This document shows positions 7,938 through 16,716 of a stretch of 35,735 bases of DNA, piece by piece. Each line of letters starts with the position of its first letter. Position 1 is the first letter of the stretch. The notes under the pieces were generated by a model. That model saw nothing but the letters and a program-made list of their open reading frames with translations. It had not been told where the DNA came from and searched no databases. The DNA is taken from NCBI GenBank assembly GCA_016927965.1, contig JAFGLP010000001.1, positions 1 to 35,735 of the forward strand, in the 5' to 3' direction. The stretch is from Dehalococcoidia bacterium (lineage in GTDB: Bacteria; Chloroflexota; Dehalococcoidia; GIF9; UBA5629). Position numbers and translations under genes: made by a program.

Positions 7938-9948
7938 AATTGAGGACTTCGGGATACCTTTCCCGTATATCCAGCATAGCGCCCAATGTCAGGACTACTA
8001 CCCAGGCCACACACGTGTGAAACCTGCCCTTTGTGCCGAGAATACGGTGTTTGTAGTCCCAGTTGGTCTGGTTTATCTGCTCAGGCTGCCATCCAATGAA
8101 ATCCGGTGACCTGCCTAATCGGTCTTGTTCACTGGAGATAAGCTGTCCGCATGATTCGATCATGAGCAGTGCGCATCTCTTCCAAAAATTATCTTTGGTT
8201 GCTTCCCATAATCTGAGATAATCATAGGCAATTGATAAACCGTAAAAATCCAGGTGATGATGGGCCACCGACACGGATGTCATGCCTGCCGTTTTGAAGT
8301 TCCGCCTGCCAAGCGGGAAATGAGGATTGAATTTAACATTGTAGGTAAACATCCAGCTCAAAACGAATCCGGCCGATAACCTGGCATAATTAAGATAGGA
8401 TTCATCATGCGACCTTTCATATAGATCAAGAAAGGCCCTCAGCAATGCACAGCCTGCTTCTTTATCCACACAGTCAGCATCCAGAGTGTCCGCATAAAAG
8501 CCGTTCTTATCGATAAGGGATGAGTAATATCTGCCGGCCTTTTCCAATGCATTATTGATCTCCTTGCTCTTCCCTTCGATCTTTTCCAGTTCAACCAGCA
8601 AGCTAACGATATAGGCACCGTTGGTGCCCAGCGTATTCATGGGACTGCCGTCAGTGTTCCACCATCTGCCAAAACTGCCCTCATCAGCCCCTTTTAGCTG
8701 ATGCTCAATATAGAAACCGGCGTTGCTTTTTGCCACGTCTATGAATTGTTCCCGATTAATGCCCGATATTTTGAGTATTTGGTATAGCTTTAAATATGAT
8801 TTCATTGCCTCGCCGTTGCACCTGGCGTTTGCTCCCTTCTGCAAATTCTCAGGCGTGCCTACTCCCATATATCCCCCCCATTCTCCGTTTTTCAACGAGT
8901 AACAATCACGGTGCATTCCATTAGGCAATGCACCTTCCAGAAAGAATGCCCCGATCCTTTCCGCGATATCCATATATTGTTTATTAGCAACTTCCCTACT
9001 TGCTTTGGCAAAGATAGTTGCAGCTTCAAGCCCCTTGACCAGAAACGACCCGGCAGTGTATTCATAGAATGATTGAAATAGTCCATTTCCTTTTCCCATC
9101 TTGATAGCGGTAAGTCTGGCATTATCTATAAGCAGGTATTTCAAGTGCCTGAATTTCAATGACGCAATCTGTGACCAGTCATGTATATCACTACTGCCCG
9201 TCTCATTCCCCAATTCGTTCAGTGCAGCAGATGCAAGGGATATAAATAGCTCGCTTGTATGCATGCATTTGCCTGACATTATGTAAAACGTCCGCTGGTA
9301 TTCAACTGGTGCTTTCTTAATTTCAAACAACTTCTGAGTTTTGCTGCTCAGTCCTCCTAAAAGGATGCCTTTTTCAGTATAGGTGAATGGCTCTTCACAA
9401 TATGGGACTTCTATTTCAAAAGCCGGATGGCTGTCTATCAAATATGTTCTGACACTCGATAGTTCATTCTCGTTTTCAGCGGGACTGGCGAAAACGGCCT
9501 GCCAGTCGTTCCCATTGTGGACAATTGAACATGAGGGCACAGGTATCCTGTCCTCTCTGAACGACCAGCCCTTTTCCATGCCTCCACGCGGGAAACGCCC
9601 CGTACCCATACTGTTATTCTGATACATCACTGCAGGGACAATCCACTGTGTCAAATACGCATCCGGTACATAACCGAATTTCAACTGCCATTTGCCGGGT
9701 TCCAATATAGTCCAGCGTCTGACTACCTTAATTAGATTTTCATTAACCTGTATTTCATCACGTATTTCTCCACCTGAGAACCCGGCTATTACACTATTGT
9801 TATTTTCGCAGCGTACTGTTTCAGGATTTAAAGCCTGATGTCCTTTTTGCAGTGAATATATCAACTCCCCTGCTACCATTCCATCCATGATGATCTTGAC
9901 GTTTTGTTCTTCCTGTTTCAGCTTACACTGCATGCGTATTAAATCCAT
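7921..9948 (-). CDS. Uncharacterised glycosidase-like protein with a predicted helical-barrel domain
   Basis: A 675-residue protein that I cannot place in a named family. Residues 1 to about 230 are beta-rich, like the N-terminal sandwich of many exo-glycosidases. Residues about 260-670 are helical with repeated aromatic and Gly motifs (FQSFYEYTAG, NGMHRDCYSLKNGEWGGYMG, FGRWWNTDGSPMNTLGTNGAY, GFYADTLDADCVDKEAGCAL, SVSVAHHHLDFYGL), which suggests an (alpha/alpha)6 toroid as in GH127-, GH88- or lyase-like enzymes. No signal peptide is seen, so it is probably cytoplasmic. It lies divergent from the GH36-like gene and tail-to-tail with the transporter. Acidic residues in the DTLDADCVDKE stretch are catalytic candidates only by analogy. 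A carbohydrate role is inferred from context and fold. Confidence 0.55.
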   Translation of the reverse strand: MDLIRMQCKLKQEEQNVKIIMDGMVAGELIYSLQKGHQALNPETVRCENNNSVIAGFSGGEIRDEIQVNENLIKVVRRWTILEPGKWQLKFGYVPDAYLTQWIVPAVMYQNNSMGTGRFPRGGMEKGWSFREDRIPVPSCSIVHNGNDWQAVFASPAENENELSSVRTYLIDSHPAFEIEVPYCEEPFTYTEKGILLGGLSSKTQKLFEIKKAPVEYQRTFYIMSGKCMHTSELFISLASAALNELGNETGSSDIHDWSQIASLKFRHLKYLLIDNARLTAIKMGKGNGLFQSFYEYTAGSFLVKGLEAATIFAKASREVANKQYMDIAERIGAFFLEGALPNGMHRDCYSLKNGEWGGYMGVGTPENLQKGANARCNGEAMKSYLKLYQILKISGINREQFIDVAKSNAGFYIEHQLKGADEGSFGRWWNTDGSPMNTLGTNGAYIVSLLVELEKIEGKSKEINNALEKAGRYYSSLIDKNGFYADTLDADCVDKEAGCALLRAFLDLYERSHDESYLNYARLSAGFVLSWMFTYNVKFNPHFPLGRRNFKTAGMTSVSVAHHHLDFYGLSIAYDYLRLWEATKDNFWKRCALLMIESCGQLISSEQDRLGRSPDFIGWQPEQINQTNWDYKHRILGTKGRFHTCVAWVVVLTLGAMLDIRERYPEVLNFKLAE

Positions 9949-10011
9949 TCGGTCTCAGCATACCCTATAATGCTGTCGTGCTCAATAGAATGTAACTGGC
10001 GTTCAGAGCTA

Positions 10012-10040
10012 TTTACAATAAAACGGGTTTACTATATTAT
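10012..10040 (+). promoter_or_regulatory. Sigma70-type promoter of the GH36-rhamnulokinase-aldolase operon
   Basis: TTTACA at 10012-10017 and TATTAT at 10035-10040 are separated by 17 bases, each differing from consensus at one position. This lies in the 176-base divergent region and gives a leader of roughly 75-80 bases before the ATG at 10125. Confidence 0.6.
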
Positions 10041-10124
10041 GGGCTTTAATACAAGGCATTTGGATATAGCTTGTAAGCACCTGCGTTTATTTTTTAGTAT
10101 CAGCGTTAATCGCAAGAGTGGCAG

Positions 10125-12521
10125 ATGGGGTCAGAACAGACACATGATGAAAAAGTCTGCATAGATTACTGCGGCTGGAAATTAATATTTTTAGCTGGCA
10201 GCGGCCATATCACCATCCATCAAAAGGAAAATCCATACCCCACAATCCGGTATGCCCTGGTCGGGCTCAACTACTCTAATCATGAGGGCAAAAAGCTATA
10301 CGCTTCCTTTACAGATGGTAAGACGTCTATTGATGAAAAACCGCTGGATGATATTTATGGTCATGGCAGGCAGTGGATATTTTCCAGTAGATATCGGAAA
10401 GATGGTCTGGAACTCAGTTATGTAATCAATTTATATAATAATAAGCCCTTCCTGCTTCTACGTTTAAGTGTGACCAATCGCAGTAGCAACAATATTTACC
10501 TGCTTGATATTAATCTGCTACAGGCGGATCACAGGAATGGAGGTCGTATCGAGTTCGGGAATACTCACCGTCTCCTGGACTTTTTTAAAGTGGGGTGGCA
10601 TGACTGGGTTTATTCAGGTCTGAGGCACGGCAATCAGTACGATATTAATTCACTCCCTGTTATGAAGCCGTTTATCAATAAGATGCTCTATGATCCTGGT
10701 CTGCCCATCGGTAAAAGCAAAGGGGATTTCTGGGGTGAAGGGTGGGGGCTGCTGACAGACCGAAAATCGGCGATACTGGCAGGTTTCGCCTCGACTGCTG
10801 ACCAGTTCGGCGTTCTTCATGTTAAGTGCCATGCAGGATCGGGTGAGTTGACACTGAATGCTCCGGCCGATGGCATCCTGCTGGAACCCGGAGAGGATTT
10901 CCATTCTGAGTGGGGATATGTCCAATTTATTGATTTGCCGGTTACAGACCCAGTATCCGATTATGTAGAAGCAGTAGCCTGCCAGATGAATGCACGTGTT
11001 CCGTTGAAACCGCCGCCGGCGCAATGGACGCACTGGTACCATTATTTCCAGTCCATAACGGCCGACCTGTTTATTGACAACCTTAATACCATCGATAATA
11101 TTCGCCGAATTATACCATTCAATATTGTTCAACTTGATGACGGCTACCAATCGGCCTGGGGCGACTGGACAACCTGCAACAGCAAATTCTCGTTGGGTCT
11201 TTCACACTTGGCCGGTACAATAAATAACAGGGGGTATACACCCGGTCTATGGCTGGCGCCCTTTGTTGTCGACCCTCGATCAAAGCTGGCACAGCAGCAT
11301 CCCGAATGGATGCTCAAAGACCAAAAAGGAAAACCAATAACCAGCGGCTATTTCTACGATTTCTATGGCTATGCTCTGGATCTCAGCCAGCCAGCGGTGC
11401 AGGAACATATCCAATCGCTTTTATACACAATAGCTAAAGAATGGGGATTTGGTTTCTTGAAGACCGATTTTGTATATGCCGGGGGATTACCCGGGATCAG
11501 GAACGATCCCAAAATGACAAGGGCGCAGGCTTGCCGCAAAGGTATGGAAGCCATCCGCAAAGGCATAGGAGATGAAACGTTTTTACTGGGATGCGGCTGT
11601 CCATTCGGATCTGCTATCGGAATAGTAGATGCGATAAGGATAGGCCCGGACACAGCTCCCAATTGGACACCGTATCTGTGGAATATTAAATGGGCAACGC
11701 CGATTATTAAAAACGAGAAATCGATTGCTTCCCTACGTAATAACATCAGACATACCCTGAATCTGAGTACAGTGCACCGTAAATGGTGGTGGAATGATCC
11801 GGACTGCATTATGGTGCGCAACTATGATACGGCCCTAACCGATGATGAGGTGAAGAGCAATTTGAGCCTGATAGGATTGAGTGGTGGTTTGGTGATAGAC
11901 AGTGACGATCTTACAAGGTTATCCGAAGAAAGACAAGCATGGGTTAGCCTGCTCACCCCGGTGCTGAGTGACGGCGGACTTCCTGCTGATCTGCTTCAAA
12001 ATGAAATGGCCGAATTCTATATATCGCCGGCGAAGACTATCTGGAGCAGTTGGCATAATATAGCAGTGTTCAACTGGACTGATAAATCCTCTGACTATAT
12101 TCTGGAAATGATAAAACTCGGATATGCCAAAGGTGAAAAACTGTGCATATTCGATTTCTGGAAAAGGGAATACAGGATAACAGTGGAAAGCGCTATCAAA
12201 TTAAAAAAAATACCTCCTCACGGGTGCCGACTGCTGCGCATTTGTCGTCTTGATGATCATCCCGCTATTGTGGGTGATACCCTGCACATCACTCAGGGTA
12301 AAGAGATCGTATACTGGAAAGTCACCGGGGATACACTTGAAATTAAAACTGTTGATCTGGGCAGAGAGGCCAAAGGAGGTCTCTGGATTTCATTGCCTGG
12401 CAGGCTTATATCAGCTACGGCTAATGCTCACCTGGCTGTCTGCGAAATGGAAAAAGCCAATATTTACAGGCTGGGGTTGGAATTTAAGAGAAAGGTAGAG
12501 ATAAAGGTTCAGTGGGCATAA
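10125..12521 (+). CDS. GH36-like alpha-galactosidase (clan GH-D)
   Basis: A 798-residue cytoplasmic glycosidase with the GH36 layout: an N-terminal beta-supersandwich (residues 1 to about 300), a TIM barrel (about 305-640) and a C-terminal beta domain. The barrel has IVQLDDGYQSAWGDW, GLWLAPFVVDP and the nucleophile segment FLKTDFVY with D448. The segment GCGCPFGSAIGIVDAIRIGPDT carries D502 and D509; one of these is the likely acid/base. Family members release terminal alpha-galactose, or in some branches other alpha-sugars, with retention. No secretion signal is present, so it would act on imported oligosaccharide. The ATG is preceded by AAGAG at 6 bases and no other upstream start is in frame. 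It is followed by the kinase, aldolase and PfkB genes, so the released sugar is presumably their substrate. Confidence 0.82.
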   Translation: MGSEQTHDEKVCIDYCGWKLIFLAGSGHITIHQKENPYPTIRYALVGLNYSNHEGKKLYASFTDGKTSIDEKPLDDIYGHGRQWIFSSRYRKDGLELSYVINLYNNKPFLLLRLSVTNRSSNNIYLLDINLLQADHRNGGRIEFGNTHRLLDFFKVGWHDWVYSGLRHGNQYDINSLPVMKPFINKMLYDPGLPIGKSKGDFWGEGWGLLTDRKSAILAGFASTADQFGVLHVKCHAGSGELTLNAPADGILLEPGEDFHSEWGYVQFIDLPVTDPVSDYVEAVACQMNARVPLKPPPAQWTHWYHYFQSITADLFIDNLNTIDNIRRIIPFNIVQLDDGYQSAWGDWTTCNSKFSLGLSHLAGTINNRGYTPGLWLAPFVVDPRSKLAQQHPEWMLKDQKGKPITSGYFYDFYGYALDLSQPAVQEHIQSLLYTIAKEWGFGFLKTDFVYAGGLPGIRNDPKMTRAQACRKGMEAIRKGIGDETFLLGCGCPFGSAIGIVDAIRIGPDTAPNWTPYLWNIKWATPIIKNEKSIASLRNNIRHTLNLSTVHRKWWWNDPDCIMVRNYDTALTDDEVKSNLSLIGLSGGLVIDSDDLTRLSEERQAWVSLLTPVLSDGGLPADLLQNEMAEFYISPAKTIWSSWHNIAVFNWTDKSSDYILEMIKLGYAKGEKLCIFDFWKREYRITVESAIKLKKIPPHGCRLLRICRLDDHPAIVGDTLHITQGKEIVYWKVTGDTLEIKTVDLGREAKGGLWISLPGRLISATANAHLAVCEMEKANIYRLGLEFKRKVEIKVQWA

Positions 12522-12564
12522 AATATACATACGGTTAACACTCCAACGATGAATCGGCATTACA

Positions 12565-14064
12565 ATGAAGAGATCTTTTGAATGTGTTGCAATGGACCTG
12601 GGAGCTTCAGGGGGCAAGGTCTTCGTGGGCAGTTTCAATGGCTCCAGAGTATCACTCAGGCAGATTTATCGGTTTCCCAATAACCCCATCCAGATTAGAG
12701 AGAATATATACTGGGACGCTTTAGGCTTGTTCGAAAATGTTAAAAAAGGCCTGGTAGCTGCTGTAAAGAAACAGGGTGGCCGGCCGGTATCAATAGGTCT
12801 TGATACCTGGGGAAATGATTTCTGCCTGCTGGATAAAAAGGGCTGTCTATTGGAAAACCCTCATTCGTATCGAGATCCCCGGACAGATGGAATAATGTTG
12901 CAGGCATTCGAAAAAATGCCACGCAATGAGATATACGGGCGCACCGGTGTACAGTTCATGCAGCATAATACGCTTTTTCAACTCTATTCCATGATACTTG
13001 ACCGGTCTCCCTTGCTTAAAGCCGCTTCAACGTACCTGATGATTCCCGACCTCTTCAATTTTTGGTTAACAGGCAAGAGATATTGCGAATTCACCAATGC
13101 CACGACCACACAATTCTTTGATCTGGATAAAAACACATGGAACTATCATATCCTGACAGCCTTCGACATCCCCCGTAAAATGCTGCCTCCCGTAATAAAG
13201 CCGGGCTACAGCATTGGGAAACTTGATAAATGGCTTTGTAAAGATCTGGAGATTCCGTCGATTCCCGTGCTTGCTGTGGGAACGCACGATACGGCTTCGG
13301 CTGTCAGCGTAGTACCTGCTGACAATGATGATTATGCTTTTCTTAGTTCAGGGACATGGTCGCTACTCGGAGCGGAGGTAAATGCACCGCTGATTAATAA
13401 CGAGGGTTTAAAACATAATTTCAGCTGTTACGGCGGGGTCTGCAATAAATACCTGGTCTGGAAAAATATACAGGCGTTGTGGTTGCTGCAGGAATGCCAG
13501 CGCATGTGGAAGGGAAATAATTGCCAGTATTCAAATGATGACCTCATTGGCATGGCGGAAGAGGCCCCGGCTTTCCATTCAATCATCGATACGGATGACC
13601 GCTGCTTTTTAACTCCTGGCGATTCCCCTGCCAGGATTGCCGAATTCTGCATTTCTACGGGGCAAGATGCACCGGAAGACTATGGGGCTATCGTGCGCTG
13701 TATTTTAGAGTCGCTGGCCTTGAAATACCGCTATACTCTCAATATGCTGCAAATCGTACTCGGCCATAAGATAAGCCGGATTTATATTGTGGGTGGGGGA
13801 TCACTCAATAACCTGTTAAACCGGTTTACCTCCGAAGCAACGGGTATCCCCGTGATTACAGGTTACCAAGAAGCGACTGCACTCGGTAACTTCATGCAGC
13901 AGCTCATCGCATTGGGAGAAGTGGGGACATTAAGAGAATGCCGCGAGATAGTCAGGCAGTCATTTAAACCACGGATTTTTGAAATGCATACCAATCATGG
14001 CTGGGATGATGCGTATGAACGGTTTCTCCGAATGATGAGTAGCAGGGTTTCTATTCAGAAATGA
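12565..14064 (+). CDS. FGGY-family carbohydrate kinase, rhamnulokinase-like
   Basis: A 499-residue cytoplasmic sugar kinase that would transfer phosphate from ATP to C1 of a ketose. It aligns by motif with rhamnulokinase RhaB: DLGASGGKVF at 11-20 (phosphate loop), GLDTWGNDFCLLD at 78-90, YRDPRTDG, PDLFNFWLTG at 161-170, FTNATTTQFFD, and VGTHDTASAV with the general base D242. The C-terminal IYIVGGGSLNNLLNRF forms the adenine site. Its length equals the family norm. It lies between the GH36-like gene and a class II aldolase, the order expected for a ketose-1-phosphate pathway. The partner isomerase at 4245 is fucose-isomerase-like rather than RhaA-like, so the substrate could be rhamnulose, fuculose or another ketose. 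Confidence 0.85.
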   Translation: MKRSFECVAMDLGASGGKVFVGSFNGSRVSLRQIYRFPNNPIQIRENIYWDALGLFENVKKGLVAAVKKQGGRPVSIGLDTWGNDFCLLDKKGCLLENPHSYRDPRTDGIMLQAFEKMPRNEIYGRTGVQFMQHNTLFQLYSMILDRSPLLKAASTYLMIPDLFNFWLTGKRYCEFTNATTTQFFDLDKNTWNYHILTAFDIPRKMLPPVIKPGYSIGKLDKWLCKDLEIPSIPVLAVGTHDTASAVSVVPADNDDYAFLSSGTWSLLGAEVNAPLINNEGLKHNFSCYGGVCNKYLVWKNIQALWLLQECQRMWKGNNCQYSNDDLIGMAEEAPAFHSIIDTDDRCFLTPGDSPARIAEFCISTGQDAPEDYGAIVRCILESLALKYRYTLNMLQIVLGHKISRIYIVGGGSLNNLLNRFTSEATGIPVITGYQEATALGNFMQQLIALGEVGTLRECREIVRQSFKPRIFEMHTNHGWDDAYERFLRMMSSRVSIQK

Positions 14065-14094
14065 TATGATAATAAAAAGCAGGAATGAGTTAAC

Positions 14095-14787
14095 ATGACA
14101 GAAAGATCATCAGTTAACGAAGCACGTGCTCTGATAGCCAGGGTTGGTAAATTGATGCTTGACCGTAATCTGACCGACCTAGCAGGGGGGAATATCAGCG
14201 TTCGAGTAGATGATAGAATAGTCATGTCCCCAAGCTATGCGGGGACCCACAAATTCTGGCAATTGGAGCCTGAAGAAGTTCTGGTGCTGGACTTGAAAGG
14301 CCACCTAATGGAGGGCAGCGGCAAAATTTCACGCGAATTTCCCACACACATCAAGTTATTAAATTCCTTTTACCCTCAGGGACAAGCGGTCATTCATGCA
14401 CATGCCAGAAATGTCATGGTTTTCTGTGCAGTTAACTTGCCGATCCCACCTGTTCTGGAATATACGTATAAATTTGGGGAAATAAAGCTGGCGGAATATG
14501 CCCGCGGCGGTATACATGGTGAACAATTGGCTGAGAATGTGTGTAAGGCACTGGCAGGACAGGAGTCAATAATATCCAGGCAGGCTGCTGCTGTATTGGT
14601 ACCGTGGCACGGGCTCTTTGCAATCGGCAAAGACCTGCTTTCAACACTGGATGCAGTAGAACGAATCGAAGTTAATGCTCGCTCGATACTGTATGCCCAC
14701 CTGCTGCCGGGAGGTGAGAAAAGGCTGGATATCTGCAGTGCTGATCTGGCGGAACATATGAGATCAACGGAAGGCAATGGCGAGTAA
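14095..14787 (+). CDS. Class II aldolase, L-fuculose/L-rhamnulose-1-phosphate type
   Basis: A 230-residue zinc aldolase of the FucA/AraD family. It would cleave a ketose-1-phosphate to dihydroxyacetone phosphate and an aldehyde (lactaldehyde if the sugar is a 6-deoxyhexose). Visible features are DLAGGNIS (phosphate-binding Gly31-Asn33), the catalytic base E81 in SREFPTHIKLL, zinc ligands H101 and H103 in VIHAHARNV, and H172 in WHGLFAIGK. These match the E73/H92/H94/H155 arrangement of E. coli FucA, shifted by a short N-terminal extension. It starts 30 bases after the kinase and overlaps the PfkB gene by 11 bases, which suggests translational coupling. AraD-type epimerases share the fold, but the kinase partner favours aldolase. 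Confidence 0.85.
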   Translation: MTERSSVNEARALIARVGKLMLDRNLTDLAGGNISVRVDDRIVMSPSYAGTHKFWQLEPEEVLVLDLKGHLMEGSGKISREFPTHIKLLNSFYPQGQAVIHAHARNVMVFCAVNLPIPPVLEYTYKFGEIKLAEYARGGIHGEQLAENVCKALAGQESIISRQAAAVLVPWHGLFAIGKDLLSTLDAVERIEVNARSILYAHLLPGGEKRLDICSADLAEHMRSTEGNGE

Positions 14788-15736
14788 TCGCCCGTTTAAT
14801 ATGATCGTAACTGTAACACTGAATACCAGTATTGACCGTACCCTGTTTGTTAAAGACTTTACGTGGAATCAAACCATTCGCGCTTCACAGAGTGTGCTTG
14901 GCATGGGAGGCAAGGCAACTGACGCGTCCTGGGTACTGGGTGAACTCGGTTATGATAATCTGGCTACAGGCTTCGCTGCCGGGGATACCGGCAGGCTGAT
15001 GGACAAAATGCTGCGTCAGCGCGGCTGCAAGACTGATTTTGTTTGGGTAAAGGGAGAGACACGAACTAATGTGGTGGTTATCGGTGAACAGGGGCAGGGT
15101 CAAACCACCCTGATTTCCAGGGGACTTGAAATCAACAAGGTAGACATCGACGAATTTAATAAAAAATTCATAAGTATTTTGCGTGATGCAAGCTGTGTTT
15201 TGATTGGAGGCAGCCTGCCGGCAGGTGTAGAAGCTTCCTTCTATACGCATCTTGTCGAACAGGCAAGATCATCTGGCTTGCCAGTTGTCTTTGATGCCAG
15301 TGGTCCCGGTTTGAAAGCCGGCATGCAAGGCCATCCGACCATTGCTAAACCTAATATAGATGAGATAGCAGAACTGTCAGGAAGAGATGTTACTACTATT
15401 GAATCGGCTTATCGTGCCGGCACTGAAATCTACAAGCAATTTGGGACCATGCTTGTTATAACATTGGGTGCAGAAGGCGCGCTAGCTATCCTTGAAGGAC
15501 GTTCATACCGGATACCGGTGCTCAATGTGCCGGTAGTTAGTACGGCAGGTGCTGGAGATGCCGTACTTGCCGGTTTAACGGCCTCCCTGTCAAAGAGTAA
15601 ATCAATTGAGGATGGGTTACGACTCGGGTTTGCTGCTGCCGCTGCCGTGTGTCTGACGCCAGCTACGGCAGATTGCCGGCGCTCCGACGTTGGCAGATAC
15701 ATGCCTCAAATACAACTTATACCATATCCCGAGTAG
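14777..15736 (+). CDS. PfkB-family carbohydrate kinase, 1-phosphofructokinase/tagatose-6-phosphate kinase-like
   Basis: A 319-residue ribokinase-fold kinase of the FruK/LacC branch. It has the N-terminal TVTLNTSIDRT, GGSLPAGV at about 144-151, KPNIDE at 191-196, and the anion-hole motif TAGAGDAVLAG at 257-267 with D261 as base. The usual GGKGxNVA sugar motif is replaced here by GGKATDAS at 44-51, so substrate contacts differ from FruK. The ATG at 14777 overlaps the aldolase gene; an internal ATG at 14801 (MIVTVTLN) is the more family-like start and cannot be ruled out. In a ketose-1-phosphate pathway it could add a second phosphate or act on a side product such as fructose-1- or tagatose-6-phosphate. 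The true substrate is unknown. Confidence 0.78.
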   Translation: MASNRPFNMIVTVTLNTSIDRTLFVKDFTWNQTIRASQSVLGMGGKATDASWVLGELGYDNLATGFAAGDTGRLMDKMLRQRGCKTDFVWVKGETRTNVVVIGEQGQGQTTLISRGLEINKVDIDEFNKKFISILRDASCVLIGGSLPAGVEASFYTHLVEQARSSGLPVVFDASGPGLKAGMQGHPTIAKPNIDEIAELSGRDVTTIESAYRAGTEIYKQFGTMLVITLGAEGALAILEGRSYRIPVLNVPVVSTAGAGDAVLAGLTASLSKSKSIEDGLRLGFAAAAAVCLTPATADCRRSDVGRYMPQIQLIPYPE

Positions 15737-15748
15737 GGAGTATTAACG

Positions 15749-16699
15749 ATGAAAATAAAAGACGTACTGGCTGTAAAGTGGAGCGATTACTCGGAAACAT
15801 ATATCATTGATCATCCTGCCTTATCTCCGGTGCTGGCTGATCCCACGTTCATTTTCCCTGAAAATTCGCCTGACCGTAAATGGCATTTATTTGCACATTC
15901 CATCTGGGGTATACATCATTTTATCTCTTGGGATGGGATCAGGTGGAAGGATATTGGAATTGCCATAAAAAACGCTATGAGGCCGTATGTCTATATTGAG
16001 GATAATCAATATTACCTGCTGTATGAAAAATACAGACCCTGGTCGCTTGCCCTGTCATGGGTCAAAGGTAGAAAATGGTATTCTGAAATAGCTGTCAGCC
16101 AATCAGTGGACCTGAAGAAATGGACATCTCCTGTAACACTCATCAAACCTGAATTGCACTGGCACTCCGCTGACGGCAACAAATCCGTAAGCAATCCTTG
16201 CATGGTCAAGCATGATGGAAAATATTATCTATATTACAGCGCATCTTTAGTGTATATCCCTGATTGCGGTTTCAATGAACCGGATTGCATAGGCCTTGCG
16301 ACATCCTCATCCATCTGCGGTAATTATGAACTGCTGCCGCAACCAATCATCAACGTAAATAAAAACGATCCAAGATGTAATTTAAGCTGCGGTTCAATCA
16401 AGGTAATAAAGTGTGAAGATGGATTTTTAGGATTTGAAAACGGCATCTATTGGAATGAACAAAAGAACCAGAGCGGTTCTGCCATTATCATGCAGAAGTC
16501 TGTTGATGGCATATACTGGGAGAGCTTGGGACACGAACCTGTCCTGAGACCTTCCACAGGGTGGAGAAAAAGTCATATCTATGCTTGTGATGCCAGATAT
16601 TATGAGCAAAAGGGAACTTGGTATCTCTATTACAATGCCAGGAGTGACTGGCCTGTGAGTAAAGGGCAGGAGAGGATAGGGTTACTAATAGGCAGATAA
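15749..16699 (+). CDS. Five-bladed beta-propeller glycosidase-like protein (GH43/GH62/GH117/GH130-like fold)
   Basis: A 316-residue protein with recurring propeller motifs: ADPTFIFPENSPDRKWHLF, HHFISWDGIRWKD, IAVSQSVDLKKWTSP, VSNPCMVKHDGKYYLYYSA, IIMQKSVDGIYWESLG and ARYYEQKGTWYLYYNA. The blades alternate an acidic loop with a W/Y-rich strand, as in GH43-related glycosidases, where an Asp in the first ADP-type motif is the base. Here ADP occurs at residues 30-32. No signal peptide is visible, so it is probably cytoplasmic. GGGAG at 8 bases supports the ATG. It starts 12 bases after the PfkB gene, as the last gene of the operon. It could remove an arabinosyl, anhydrogalactosyl or mannosyl unit. 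Family placement is uncertain. Confidence 0.6.
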   Translation: MKIKDVLAVKWSDYSETYIIDHPALSPVLADPTFIFPENSPDRKWHLFAHSIWGIHHFISWDGIRWKDIGIAIKNAMRPYVYIEDNQYYLLYEKYRPWSLALSWVKGRKWYSEIAVSQSVDLKKWTSPVTLIKPELHWHSADGNKSVSNPCMVKHDGKYYLYYSASLVYIPDCGFNEPDCIGLATSSSICGNYELLPQPIINVNKNDPRCNLSCGSIKVIKCEDGFLGFENGIYWNEQKNQSGSAIIMQKSVDGIYWESLGHEPVLRPSTGWRKSHIYACDARYYEQKGTWYLYYNARSDWPVSKGQERIGLLIGR

Positions 16700-16716
16700 A
16701 TCAAAGCGGCTGTTAC

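Noticed and set aside
10124..10138. GATGGGGTCAGAACA at the GH36 start, and GATGGGGTC again at 4082-4090
   Set aside because: It recalls REP-like sequences linked to IS200-type transposases, but there is no hairpin or transposase nearby and the two copies share only nine bases.
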